38,939 bases of DNA from Rhodocyclaceae bacterium (GTDB taxonomy: Bacteria; Pseudomonadota; Gammaproteobacteria; Burkholderiales; Rhodocyclaceae): the NCBI GenBank assembly GCA_023230455.1, contig JALNXH010000028.1:1-38939 (forward strand), in the 5' to 3' direction. The position numbers were made by a program, and so were the translations under genes. Below the pieces are notes generated by a model that was not told the origin of the DNA, did no database searches, and was given only the letters and a program-made list of their open reading frames with translations. Shown here in pieces: positions 27,277 through 35,563 of the stretch; positions within the stretch are counted from its first letter, which is position 1; each line of letters starts with the position of its first letter.

Positions 27277-27357
27277 TCGTTGGCCACGGCAGACACGACC
27301 CAGCTGCGGCACGGCGGCACGGGAGAAACTGAAATTCCGGCTGAAGGAAAGCGCTGC

Positions 27358-28413
27358 GTGCCCATCAAGGTGTTGATCCTCGACGAATCGGAGTTGATGC
27401 GTAACCTGTTGTCGGAATTGATTGGCGGCGCACCCGACCTTAAGGTGGTCGGAGCGGCTGCCAATCCGGCGAGCGCCCTGGAAATGATCAAGCGATGGAC
27501 GCCCGATGTGCTGACGCTGGATGTCGAAATATCACGCTTGGACGGGCTGGAATTCCTGCGCCGCCTGATGCGCATGCAGCCGTTGCCGGTGGTGATGGTG
27601 TCGGGATTGACCGAACGCGGATCGGCAGCGACGCTACAGGCGCTTGAACTCGGGGCGGTGGACTGCATCGCCAAGCCGCCGGCCGGAAACCGCGTGCAGC
27701 TTCAGCAATACGCTGAAGAACTTCGGGACAAGATCCGTGCGGCGCTGGGTGCCCGCCTTTCGGCGCCCCGCTTGACGGCTGCGCCCAATTCTTCGGCAAA
27801 TCAGCCGGTGCGGGGCGCATTGCCCGCGGCCGTGTTGAATCGCAACGTGGTGGTGATCGGTGCGTCGACCGGCGGGACCGAAGCGATCAAGCAGGTGCTG
27901 TGCGGCCTGCCGGCGGAAATGCCGCCGATCGTTATCGTGCAGCATATGCCTGTTGCGTTCACCCCATCGTTTGCGCAGCGACTCGATACCCAATCGCCGT
28001 TCAAGGTCGTGCATGCCCAGGGTGGCGAGCGCCTACAGTCCGGCCACGCTTATCTTGCCCCGGGCGATTCCCATTTGCTGCTGAAGCGCCAGGGTACCGG
28101 CGTCGTCACCGTGCTCTCGAAGGCGGAGCCGGTCAATCGGCATCGCCCTTCGGTGGACGTGCTGTTCAGCTCGGCGGCAAAGGAGCTCGGCGCCGATGCC
28201 CTCGGCGTAATCCTTACCGGCATGGGCCGCGACGGGGCGGCCGGCATGCTCGAACTCCACCGTGCGGGCGCCTGGAACATCGGCCAGGATCAGGCCAGCT
28301 GCGTCGTTTATGGGATGCCGCGGGCGGCGGCCGAAATCGGAGCGCTGGACGCGATGGCTCCGCTGACAAACATCGCTGAGTGCTTGCTGGAACGGTTGCG
28401 CAAAAGCGCGTAG
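27358..28413 (+). CDS. cheB: Chemotaxis response regulator methylesterase CheB
   Basis: CheB removes methyl groups from, and deamidates, chemoreceptors when phosphorylated by CheA. The GTG at 27358 is preferred: AAGGA (27344-27348) lies 9 nt upstream and the protein then begins directly with the receiver strand PIKVLILDES. A TTG at 27280 in the same frame would add 26 unmatched residues. At 351 residues it has the phospho-acceptor Asp55 (LTLDVEIS), Lys in CIAKPPAG, and the methylesterase triad Ser170 (GASTGGTEA), His196 (VQHMP) and Asp292 (GMGRDGAAG). The acidic pair is D-E rather than D-D. Confidence 0.95.
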   Translation: MPIKVLILDESELMRNLLSELIGGAPDLKVVGAAANPASALEMIKRWTPDVLTLDVEISRLDGLEFLRRLMRMQPLPVVMVSGLTERGSAATLQALELGAVDCIAKPPAGNRVQLQQYAEELRDKIRAALGARLSAPRLTAAPNSSANQPVRGALPAAVLNRNVVVIGASTGGTEAIKQVLCGLPAEMPPIVIVQHMPVAFTPSFAQRLDTQSPFKVVHAQGGERLQSGHAYLAPGDSHLLLKRQGTGVVTVLSKAEPVNRHRPSVDVLFSSAAKELGADALGVILTGMGRDGAAGMLELHRAGAWNIGQDQASCVVYGMPRAAAEIGALDAMAPLTNIAECLLERLRKSA

Positions 28414-28633
28414 AGGGAGGCGGCGCTTATACTGGATATGTGACTCTTCAACTATCAGGCAGGGCGACGCCTGAGGTTGCGCGTGCGACGTACTCGTGGG
28501 CCGGCGGGGGAATGGCTCTGCTAAGCCCTCCGTGGCCGCATCGCAGGCACAGAAAAATACCGTGAAATCGCGTAAGATCGCGCACTGGGGGCGTTCCCGG
28601 CCCAACGTTGGCGGGGGCAGAAAGGCTGAAATA
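28414..28633 (+). promoter_or_regulatory. Spacer between cheB and the first cheV
   Basis: A 220-base gap in an otherwise tight operon. It contains TATACT near 28427-28432 that could serve as a -10 element and a 6-bp inverted repeat TCAGGC/GCCTGA just downstream. An internal promoter for the cheV-cheV-cheY-cheZ-cheA part is plausible. No gene with a ribosome site is seen; the frame open from 28496 is only the upstream extension of cheV. Confidence 0.35.
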
Positions 28634-29608
28634 ATGTCCGAATTGTTAAAAAATATCGATGCGCGTACCCGGCTTGCCGGGACCAACAAGCTGGAGATCC
28701 TGCTTTTTTCGCTGGGGGTGGATCACCGTACCGGGCGTCGCGAGACGTTCGGTATCAATGTGTTCAAGGTGCGCGAAGTCATGCGTACGCCGCAGATAAC
28801 CGCTGCGCCGGACATGCAGAGTTCGGTCAAGGGCATGGTCAGTCTGCGCGGCGCGCTGGTGCCGGTGGTCGACCTGGCCGAATACGTCGGCATGAACCCG
28901 GAAACGCCGCGCGACATCATGATCGTCACCGAATACAACGCGCATACGCAAGGTTTTCTGGTCGAAGCTGTGGATACGATCCTGCGCCTGGACTGGGCGC
29001 AGATGCGCGTTCCCCCCGAAATGCTCACCAGCAATATGGGAGGGCTGGTCACCGCCGTGACCGAACTGCCCGACGCGCGTCTGGTCATGATGTTGGATGT
29101 CGAACGGGTGCTTGCCGAAACTGCCAAGCGGGACGACGAACATCTGTTCAACAACATCGTGCCGCTCAATCGCGACGATGTAGTGGTCGTTTTCGCCGAT
29201 GATTCGTCGGTCGCTCGCGGTCAGATCGAACGTACGCTGAATGCTTTGGGCGTGCGCTATGTGGCGGCGATCAACGGCCGGGCGGCGTGGGACGAATTGC
29301 AGAAAATCGCCGCTAACGCGGAGGCGCAGGGACGTCCGGTGAAAGATCTGGTTCATCTGGTGCTGACTGACGTCGAGATGCCGGAAATGGACGGCTATAT
29401 CCTGACCAAACACATCAAGTCGGATCCGCGCTTTGCCGGTGTTCCGGTCGTCATGCATTCCTCGTTGTCGTCCATGTCGAACCAGCAACTGGGGCATTCC
29501 GTGGGCGTCGATCAATATGTTTCCAAGTTCGAGCCGGAGCGGTTGGCCGAGGTGGTCACCCGAATCCTGCTCAAGCACCAATCCACCAGCGTTGCGACAG
29601 CGGAATAA
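28634..29608 (+). CDS. cheV: Chemotaxis coupling protein CheV (first copy)
   Basis: CheV is a CheW domain fused to a receiver and couples receptors to CheA in a phosphorylation-tunable way. The start at ATG 28634 (MSELLKNIDARTRLAGTNK) matches the N terminus of the second copy; the frame is open to 28496 without a ribosome site. The 324-residue protein has a CheW-like domain (about 15-165; INVFKVREVMRTPQITAAPD, GMVSLRGALVPVVDLA) and a receiver (about 190-315) with FADDSSVAR and phospho-acceptor Asp246 in LTDVEMPEMDGY. It is followed after 3 bases by a second cheV. Confidence 0.95.
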   Translation: MSELLKNIDARTRLAGTNKLEILLFSLGVDHRTGRRETFGINVFKVREVMRTPQITAAPDMQSSVKGMVSLRGALVPVVDLAEYVGMNPETPRDIMIVTEYNAHTQGFLVEAVDTILRLDWAQMRVPPEMLTSNMGGLVTAVTELPDARLVMMLDVERVLAETAKRDDEHLFNNIVPLNRDDVVVVFADDSSVARGQIERTLNALGVRYVAAINGRAAWDELQKIAANAEAQGRPVKDLVHLVLTDVEMPEMDGYILTKHIKSDPRFAGVPVVMHSSLSSMSNQQLGHSVGVDQYVSKFEPERLAEVVTRILLKHQSTSVATAE

Positions 29609-29611
29609 GCT

Positions 29612-30601
29612 ATGGATATCGCCATGAGAAGTTCCTCGATGGAAAATCCTGCGGGGTCTGCCAACATGAATTCCGTGCTCGACAGCGTTGACGCGCGTAC
29701 CAAGCTGGCCGGCTCGAATCGGATGGAGATTCTGCTGTTCGATCTGGGCACTCATGAGACTTTCGGCATCAACGTCTTCAAGGTGCGGGAAGTTAGCAAA
29801 ACGCCCAACATCACCCGGGCCCCCAATATGCCGGGCGGCGTCGAGGGGTTGATCAGCCTGCGCGGCAACGTGATTCCAGTGGTCTCTCTGTCCAAGGTGA
29901 TGGGGCTCAAAGATGCCCCCGGCGGTCTTGCCCAGTCGATGATGGTGGCGGAATACAGTAAGCGTACCTTGGGCTTTCTGGTGCATGGCGTGGATCGCAT
30001 CATTCGCGTCGAATGGGACCGGGTCCGCGCGCCGGAGGCGGTGACCAGCGGCGCCCACGCCTACATTACCGCCATTACCGAGTTGGCGGACGGTAAGCTG
30101 GTTTCCATCGTCGACGTCGAACAAATCATGGCCAATACCTTCGGTGAGGCATTGGTCGGGCAGATCGACCCGATACATGAGGCGCATGAGCTCAACGTCT
30201 TCTTCGTGGACGACTCGTCGGTGGCCAGAAAGAAAATCATCGAAGTGCTCGACAAGCTGGGGGTTCGTCACAAGCATGCGCAAAACGGGCTGGAGGCCTG
30301 GACCCGACTTTCGAGCATGGCCGCTGCTGCGCACCAGACCGGCCGCAGCATCGCCGACGAGGTGAGCCTGATTCTGGTTGATGCGGAAATGCCTGAAATG
30401 GATGGTTACGTGTTGACCAAGAACATCAAGTCCGACTCCCGTTTCGACGGCGTCCCCGTCGTCATGCACTCCTCGCTCTCGTCCGAGGCGAATCGCGCCA
30501 TGGGCAAGAGCGTGGGCGTCGATGCCTACGTGGCTAAATTCGATGCCGACGCGCTGGCGGAAACGTTGCGTCCGCTGCTACTCAAATCACAACGCGATTG
30601 A
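29612..30601 (+). CDS. cheV: Chemotaxis coupling protein CheV (second copy)
   Basis: A second full CheV of 329 residues directly downstream of the first. The ATG at 29612 is used; internal ATGs at 29639 and 29666 are possible, and the last aligns with the start of the first copy (NSVLDSVDARTKLAGSNR). The CheW domain (INVFKVREVSKTPNITRAPN, GLISLRGNVIPVVSLS) and receiver (FFVDDSSVARKKI, phospho-acceptor in LVDAEMPEMDGY, MHSSLSS) are intact. The pair clearly arose by duplication but is well diverged in the CheW half, suggesting different receptor preferences. Confidence 0.95.
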   Translation: MDIAMRSSSMENPAGSANMNSVLDSVDARTKLAGSNRMEILLFDLGTHETFGINVFKVREVSKTPNITRAPNMPGGVEGLISLRGNVIPVVSLSKVMGLKDAPGGLAQSMMVAEYSKRTLGFLVHGVDRIIRVEWDRVRAPEAVTSGAHAYITAITELADGKLVSIVDVEQIMANTFGEALVGQIDPIHEAHELNVFFVDDSSVARKKIIEVLDKLGVRHKHAQNGLEAWTRLSSMAAAAHQTGRSIADEVSLILVDAEMPEMDGYVLTKNIKSDSRFDGVPVVMHSSLSSEANRAMGKSVGVDAYVAKFDADALAETLRPLLLKSQRD

Positions 30602-30615
30602 CCCTGGAGAACCCG

Positions 30616-31011
30616 ATGCCTGCTGATCCGAGCAAAATCAAATTCCTTGTTGTGGACGATTTTTCAACGATGCGTCGCATCGTCCGCAATCTGCTGAAGG
30701 AGCTTGGTTTTACCAACGTCGAAGAGGCTGAAGATGGCGCTGTAGCGCTACAGAAACTGAAAGGCGGCGTTTTCGATTTTGTCGTTTCCGATTGGAACAT
30801 GCCCAACATGGATGGGCTGACCCTGCTGCAAACGGTACGTGCCGATCCGGCGTTGAAGCACCTTCCGGTCTTGATGATCACCGCCGAAGCGAAGAAGGAA
30901 AACATCATCGCGGCGGCACAGGCGGGCGCTTCCGGCTACATCGTCAAGCCGTTCACTGCCGCGACTCTCAACGAGAAGCTGGTCAAGATTTTCGAAAAAC
31001 TCGGACTCTGA
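30616..31011 (+). CDS. cheY: Chemotaxis response regulator CheY
   Basis: Phospho-CheY binds the flagellar switch and changes rotation. The ATG at 30616 follows a GGAG site (CCTGGAGAACCCG); the frame is open to a TTG at 30598 that overlaps the second cheV. The 131-residue single receiver has the acidic pair Asp14-Asp15 (VVDDFSTMRRIV), phospho-acceptor Asp59 (SDWNMPNMDG), Thr89 (MITAEAKKENI) and Lys111 (VKPFTA), the motifs of proteobacterial CheY. cheZ follows 12 bases later. Confidence 0.97.
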   Translation: MPADPSKIKFLVVDDFSTMRRIVRNLLKELGFTNVEEAEDGAVALQKLKGGVFDFVVSDWNMPNMDGLTLLQTVRADPALKHLPVLMITAEAKKENIIAAAQAGASGYIVKPFTAATLNEKLVKIFEKLGL

Positions 31012-31023
31012 GGAACTGCGGCC

Positions 31024-31842
31024 ATGGGAACGCCAGTCAAGCTCGACGAGGTGGGTGATTCGGAAGATCTGCAAGCGTTATTCGACAGCATCGCTGCCGT
31101 ACCGGCGATCCCTGTTCCGCCGCCGGCTGCCGAATCGGGCGGCTTCGGCGACTCGGACGAACTCCAGGCCTTGTTCGACAGCGTGGCGTCGGAAGTCGCC
31201 ACCGGCGATGCGCCTGCGGTGGATGCGGATTCCGGCACGGGCGACGTCGTATTCAAGCGCCTCGGTCATTTGCTGCGCGAACTCCACGACGGAATGCGCG
31301 AGCTTGGCTACGACCGGGTTCTGGAGGATACGGCGCGCCAGATTCCCGATGCGCGCCAGCGTCTCGTCTACATCGCCCAGATGACCGAACAGGCGGCGAG
31401 CAGGGTGCTCAATGCAACCGATATCGCCAAACCCATCCAGGAGGCACAGATCGCCCGCGCCAACGCGTTGCGCGCAAGCTGGGACAAAATGTTCGCCAAC
31501 CAGCTTTCGGTTGAGGAGTTCAAGGCGCTGGCGCGTGACACGCGCGCCTTCCTCGCCGAGGCCCCACCACAACTGGGCAAGGTCAACGAACAATTGCTCG
31601 AAATCATGATGGCGCAGGATTTCCAGGATCTCACCGGCCAGGTCATCAAGCGGGTGGTGGACATCGTCCAGGGACTCGAAACGCAGCTTTACCGGCTGCT
31701 GATCGAGGTAATTCCCGAGGAAAAGAAAAACGAGGCGCCGGCAGGCTTGCTCAACGGTCCGGTGGTAAGTGCCGCAGGTCGCGGCGACGTGGTGACGACC
31801 CAGACCCAGGTCGACGATTTGCTCGAAAGTCTTGGGTTCTGA
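31024..31842 (+). CDS. cheZ: Protein phosphatase CheZ with duplicated N-terminal peptide
   Basis: CheZ dephosphorylates CheY-P. The 272-residue protein has the long helical hairpin with the catalytic segment QDLTGQVIKR, where Asp202 and Gln206 correspond to E. coli Asp143 and Gln147. The C-terminal CheY-binding helix is QTQVDDLLESLGF (260-272). It is longer than E. coli CheZ because of an N-terminal extension holding two near-identical peptides, DSEDLQALFDSIA (12-24) and DSDELQALFDSVA (43-55), joined by a Pro/Ala linker. These resemble the C-terminal helix in having acidic residues before a leucine pair and a DS or ES step. Confidence 0.95.
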   Translation: MGTPVKLDEVGDSEDLQALFDSIAAVPAIPVPPPAAESGGFGDSDELQALFDSVASEVATGDAPAVDADSGTGDVVFKRLGHLLRELHDGMRELGYDRVLEDTARQIPDARQRLVYIAQMTEQAASRVLNATDIAKPIQEAQIARANALRASWDKMFANQLSVEEFKALARDTRAFLAEAPPQLGKVNEQLLEIMMAQDFQDLTGQVIKRVVDIVQGLETQLYRLLIEVIPEEKKNEAPAGLLNGPVVSAAGRGDVVTTQTQVDDLLESLGF

Positions 31843-31875
31843 TCCAAGCGCGGGCGACAGGGATAGGAGAGCGCA

Positions 31876-33771
31876 ATGAGTGATTTTCAAGGAATGGAAG
31901 ATCTGCTACAGGATTTTCTGGTCGAGGCCAGCGATCTTCTTTCCGGAGTCGACAACAAGCTGGTCGATCTGGAACAGAATCCGCACGACCGCGTCCTGCT
32001 GAACGAGATTTTTCGCGGGTTCCATACCATCAAAGGCGGGGCGGGGTTCCTCAATGCCACCGAACTGGTGACCTTGTGCCATCTGACCGAAAACCTCTTC
32101 GATCTGCTGCGCACCGGAGCCCTCGAAGTGCGCCACGACATCATGGATTCGATCCTCGACGCCACCTCGGCGGTGCGCGACATGTTCGGCGCATTGGAGG
32201 GTGGCGTTCAGCCTCCTCCCGCCGACCCCAAACTGATTGCCAACCTCAAGGCGGCGATCGCCAGCGGGCAGCCCGGCGCGGCCCCTGCCGCCCAGCCGGC
32301 GGCTCCCACACCGATCGCCGTTGCTACCGTGGCCGCGACCAGCGCCGCCGCCAGCGAGCCCGATTGGGGTCAGTTCCTCGCTGCGATGGCGCAACCGGCG
32401 GTACCCGCGCCTGTCGCCGGACAGCCTGCAATGCATCACGAAGTCCTCGACGAAACCCCGGAGCAGATCATTCAGGCGGCGATTGGCCGCCGCTCTACCG
32501 ACAAGCCCGGCGCCCAGGCTCCGGTCGGCCGGCGCGAAACCGAGAAGACACGCGACAACTCGATTCGCGTCGATACCTCGCGCCTCGATCAGGTACTTAA
32601 TCTCTCGGGCGAAATCGGCCTGACCAAAAACCGCCTGACTTCGCTGCGCTCCGACATCCTCAATGGGCGCAGCGACACCGACACGTTGCATGCGCTTGAT
32701 CAAGCCGTCAGCCAGCTCGATCTTCTGGTTTCCGATTTGCAGAATGCGGTGATGAAAACCCGCATGCAGCCGATCGGCCGGCTGTTCCAGAAATACCCCC
32801 GCATCGCCCGCGACCTTGCCCGTTCGCTGGGCAAGGACGTCGAACTGGTGCTCTCCGGAGAAGAGACCGAGATCGACAAGACGATGATCGAAGATCTCTC
32901 TGATCCGATCATTCACCTGATCCGCAACGCCGTCGATCACGGCATCGAGTCGCCCGAGGACCGCGCTGCGGCGGGCAAGCCGGCGAAATCGCAGGTGCGC
33001 CTCGAAGCGCGTCAGGAAGGCGACCACATCGTTCTCATCGTGGCCGACGACGGCCGCGGCATGTATGCCGAACGCCTGCGCGCCAAAGCGCTGGAAAAAG
33101 GCATCATCACCGATGAAGAAGCCAACACCATGGATGAGCGGCAGAGCTTCAACCTCATCCTGCTGCCGGGCTTCTCCACCAAGGACGTCGCGTCGGATGT
33201 TTCCGGCCGCGGCGTCGGCATGGACGTCGTCAAGACCAACATCCAAAAACTTAACGGCTCCATCGACATCAAGTCGCAGCCGGGCAAGGGGACGACTTTC
33301 GTCATTTCCCTGCCGCTCACCCTGGCGATTTTGCCGGTGCTGCTGGTGCAGCTCGGCGAGCAGCCGTTTGCCGTGCCGCTGTCGATGGTGCGCGAGATAT
33401 TGCCGATCGACGTGAATGCGGTCCAGGAGGTCGGCGGCAGCGCCACCATGGTCGTACGTGGCGAAGTCATGCCGGTATACCCGCTCTCCTACCTGCTCGG
33501 CTGGCCTGCCGCCGGCGTGCCGTGTTACGGCGTGCTGATGCAGACCGCCGAACAGACGTTCATTCTTGCCATCGACGGCTTCATGGGGCGCGAGGATGCG
33601 GTGATCAAATCCCTTGACGACTTCCGCCCCAAGGGCGTCGCCGGCGTGACGACGTTGTCCAACGGCCAGATCGTCCTCATCCTCGACATGAAGGAACTGC
33701 TCGTCAGCCTGGGCGACGGGCGTGGCGTCCCGCGTTCGGTTCTGCTGCCGGAAGTGGCCGATGCGGCCTGA
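31876..33771 (+). CDS. cheA: Chemotaxis histidine kinase CheA
   Basis: CheA autophosphorylates in response to receptors and passes phosphate to CheY and CheB. GGAG precedes the ATG. The 631-residue protein has an HPt domain with His50 (FHTIKGGAGFL), an Ala/Pro-rich linker (about 110-215) where the CheY-binding P2 domain would be expected but is not recognisable, the dimerisation helices (RLDQVLNLSGEIGLTKNRL written as VLNLSGEIGLTKNRL), the ATPase with N box LIRNAVDHGIE, VADDGRGM and GRGVGMDVVK, and a C-terminal CheW-like domain (PFAVPLSMVREI, GEVMPVYPLSYLL). It ends the che block; a tRNA follows. Confidence 0.96.
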   Translation: MSDFQGMEDLLQDFLVEASDLLSGVDNKLVDLEQNPHDRVLLNEIFRGFHTIKGGAGFLNATELVTLCHLTENLFDLLRTGALEVRHDIMDSILDATSAVRDMFGALEGGVQPPPADPKLIANLKAAIASGQPGAAPAAQPAAPTPIAVATVAATSAAASEPDWGQFLAAMAQPAVPAPVAGQPAMHHEVLDETPEQIIQAAIGRRSTDKPGAQAPVGRRETEKTRDNSIRVDTSRLDQVLNLSGEIGLTKNRLTSLRSDILNGRSDTDTLHALDQAVSQLDLLVSDLQNAVMKTRMQPIGRLFQKYPRIARDLARSLGKDVELVLSGEETEIDKTMIEDLSDPIIHLIRNAVDHGIESPEDRAAAGKPAKSQVRLEARQEGDHIVLIVADDGRGMYAERLRAKALEKGIITDEEANTMDERQSFNLILLPGFSTKDVASDVSGRGVGMDVVKTNIQKLNGSIDIKSQPGKGTTFVISLPLTLAILPVLLVQLGEQPFAVPLSMVREILPIDVNAVQEVGGSATMVVRGEVMPVYPLSYLLGWPAAGVPCYGVLMQTAEQTFILAIDGFMGREDAVIKSLDDFRPKGVAGVTTLSNGQIVLILDMKELLVSLGDGRGVPRSVLLPEVADAA

Positions 33772-33776
33772 GCGTA

Positions 33777-33782
33777 TATAAT
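33777..33782 (+). promoter_or_regulatory. Probable -10 box of the tRNA-Ala gene
   Basis: A perfect TATAAT lies 20 bases before the mature tRNA 5' end, just after the cheA stop. The -35 region falls inside cheA and is not a good match. Confidence 0.5.
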
Positions 33783-33802
33783 TCGTCGCCTTTCAAGGTC
33801 AG

Positions 33803-33878
<76 letters not shown>

Positions 33879-33891
33879 AACTACCCCAGGG

Positions 33892-33922
33892 AAAGCCGCT
33901 CCTAGAGCGGCTTTTCTGCTTT
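33892..33922 (+). terminator. Terminator after tRNA-Ala
   Basis: A perfect 10-bp stem (33892-33901 with 33905-33914) closes a CTA loop and continues into a T-rich run (TCTGCTTT). It lies 13 bases after the tRNA CCA end. Confidence 0.85.
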
Positions 33923-33966
33923 CTGAGGCCGGTGCGGAGGAGCGGCGGCGCTCATTCCATGTCGGG

Positions 33967-34575
33967 TCACGGAGTCAGGCCCCAGCCGAGCGTAACCAGC
34001 GCAACGATCAGCAGCGCGGCGACGCCGCCGTGCTTCCGTAGCGAACCATCTTCCGGTGCCGCGTTCTTGTAGCCGGTCACCATGGCACGGAGCAGATTTT
34101 CACGGTGCAGCAGGCTGGAGACGGCCACGCCGACCAGGTGGACAACGACCAAAGCGAGCATCGCATTGGCGAAGCTCACATGGAGTTCTGAAACCGCTTC
34201 GCCACCCCGTTCGTTGAATGTGGCCCAGCCGGTCAGGCCGCTACCGCTGCCGAGTGCGAGCAGCAGCAGAATCGCTACCGCACCGGCCGGATTGTGTCCG
34301 AGGTGGTGCTCAGGATGTGTGCTGAGCAGGGAGCGAAGATAGCGCCAGACCGCCGATGGTCCGCGGACGAAACTGGCGAAGCGGGCATGACGGCTGCCGA
34401 CCATGCCCCAGACCAGACGAAAGCCGATCAGCGCCAGCGTAAGGTAGCCGCAGAGCACATGGATGTCGCGATAGCGCTCGGACTCCGCGCTGAGAAAAGC
34501 GATGACGAAACTGATGGCCAGCGTCCAGTGAAAAACCCGAACCGGCAGATCCCAGACGAGGGCGCGGGCAGCCAT
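33967..34575 (-). CDS. Cytochrome b561-type membrane protein of the SHP/DHC cluster
   Basis: A 202-residue di-haem-type membrane cytochrome b with four hydrophobic segments and histidines in the expected helices (VRVFHWTLAISFVIAF, DIHVLCGYLTLAL, VSELHVSFANAML, ALVVVHLVGV). The ATG at 34575 has an AAAGGGA ribosome site; a TTG two codons earlier is the alternative. It is the last gene of a minus-strand operon behind a dihaem cytochrome c and an SHP-like cytochrome, with its start overlapping the end of the dihaem gene region. It should move electrons between the quinone pool and the periplasmic dihaem protein. Confidence 0.9.
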   Translation of the reverse strand: MAARALVWDLPVRVFHWTLAISFVIAFLSAESERYRDIHVLCGYLTLALIGFRLVWGMVGSRHARFASFVRGPSAVWRYLRSLLSTHPEHHLGHNPAGAVAILLLLALGSGSGLTGWATFNERGGEAVSELHVSFANAMLALVVVHLVGVAVSSLLHRENLLRAMVTGYKNAAPEDGSLRKHGGVAALLIVALVTLGWGLTP

Positions 34576-34577
34576 AT

Positions 34578-35039
34578 TCAATCCCTTTCGGAATGGCGGA
34601 AGCCGGCCGGCAGGCGCAGGCTGCGTTCGTTGAAATCGGCCTGTTCAGCACGGGTGTGGCAGGCGCTACAGTTCGCGAAGGAGATTTTTGGCGGTGGCGC
34701 GGTGCCGTGTTCGCGGACGAACCAGACCGTCTTGCTGATGCGTGCCGAGTTTTCGCTGGGCGCATGTTTTTCGCGGGAACTGGCGCGTTGAGCAAGGAAC
34801 GCCGCAACGCCGTCGCGCGTCGGCGTGTCGAGACTGGCGTCGCTGCCGAAGTGCCGATCGAGTTGCGACATCACCCGCTTCCAGCCCGGGGCTGTCATCA
34901 ATTCGGGGGGATAGGCGAGATGGCAGCTCGCGCATTCGCGCACATAGAGTTCCGTATAGGGCGCGTAGACGTGCTCACCGGCAAATGTAGTGCTGGCCGC
35001 AGCGGCGAGCAGCAAGGGCAACAATCTGAGAATTTTCAT
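34578..35039 (-). CDS. Dihaem cytochrome c (DHC family)
   Basis: A periplasmic 153-residue protein with a signal peptide (LRLLPLLLAAAASTTFA) and two haem c attachment motifs, CASCH at 36-40 and CSACH at 124-128. The spacing, with WKRVMSQLDRHFG and an 80-residue stretch between the haems, fits the DHC family, known as redox partner of the oxygen-binding SHP cytochrome. It lies between the SHP-like gene (11 bases upstream) and the cytochrome b gene. Start supported by an AGGAAAT ribosome site. Confidence 0.92.
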   Translation of the reverse strand: MKILRLLPLLLAAAASTTFAGEHVYAPYTELYVRECASCHLAYPPELMTAPGWKRVMSQLDRHFGSDASLDTPTRDGVAAFLAQRASSREKHAPSENSARISKTVWFVREHGTAPPPKISFANCSACHTRAEQADFNERSLRLPAGFRHSERD

Positions 35040-35050
35040 GGCATTTCCTT

Positions 35051-35464
35051 TCAGGGCTTGACGGTGAGCAGAAAGTCGATCAGATCGCCCTTTTCGCGGG
35101 CAGTGCAGGCCCGCTTGAGCACGTCGTTACAATTTCGCTTGAACCACTTCTCGATCTTTTCGGGGCTGGTGAAACGTTCCGCATTCGCTGCCGGCGCCAG
35201 CGGCCGTATTGTCTTGTGGGTGACGGCGTGCAGGCCAGAGGCGGCGGGATTGTCGGTGTGGCAGGTGGCGCAGCTCCAGTCACCATTGTGGCGCTGGTGG
35301 AAGAAGGTATCGCCGCGCGCTGCGGAAAACCCCTGGAACGCCGCATCGCCTGCGCGCGCCTCGGCGACGAGAGTCGCCTGATACTCCCGCGCCGTGGTGG
35401 CCGCGGCGTGACTTGCGAAGCCGGTGAGCACCAGTGTTAACGCGCTCAGGATGGGAAGTTTCAT
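35051..35464 (-). CDS. SHP-like monohaem cytochrome c (DUF1924)
   Basis: A periplasmic 137-residue cytochrome with a signal peptide ending near SHAAA and one haem motif, CATCH at 65-69. The C-terminal signature KWFKRNCNDVLKRACTAREK carries Asn111, at the place of the distal asparagine ligand known from sphaeroides haem protein, between flanking Cys112 and Cys120 that may form the family disulfide. Proteins of this type bind O2 or NO when reduced; the physiological role is not settled. It is the first gene of the SHP-DHC-cytochrome b operon. The promoter should lie in the 99-base divergent gap before the DUF2156 gene. Confidence 0.88.
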   Translation of the reverse strand: MKLPILSALTLVLTGFASHAAATTAREYQATLVAEARAGDAAFQGFSAARGDTFFHQRHNGDWSCATCHTDNPAASGLHAVTHKTIRPLAPAANAERFTSPEKIEKWFKRNCNDVLKRACTAREKGDLIDFLLTVKP

Positions 35465-35563
35465 GATCGCTCCTTGATTCGATGATGGAGCGCATCTTCG
35501 GCGATGCAGCTTAAGGAATCCTTATCGGCGTTTCACGCGCCGAATTCCGTGGAGAATGTCTGC

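Noticed and set aside
28646..30469. 607-codon minus-strand open frame opposite the two cheV genes
   Set aside because: The plus strand encodes two clear CheV proteins; the antisense product is His/Arg/Gln-rich without recognisable domains.
31906..33246. 446-codon minus-strand open frame opposite cheA
   Set aside because: It is a frame shadow of cheA with no domain or ribosome site.
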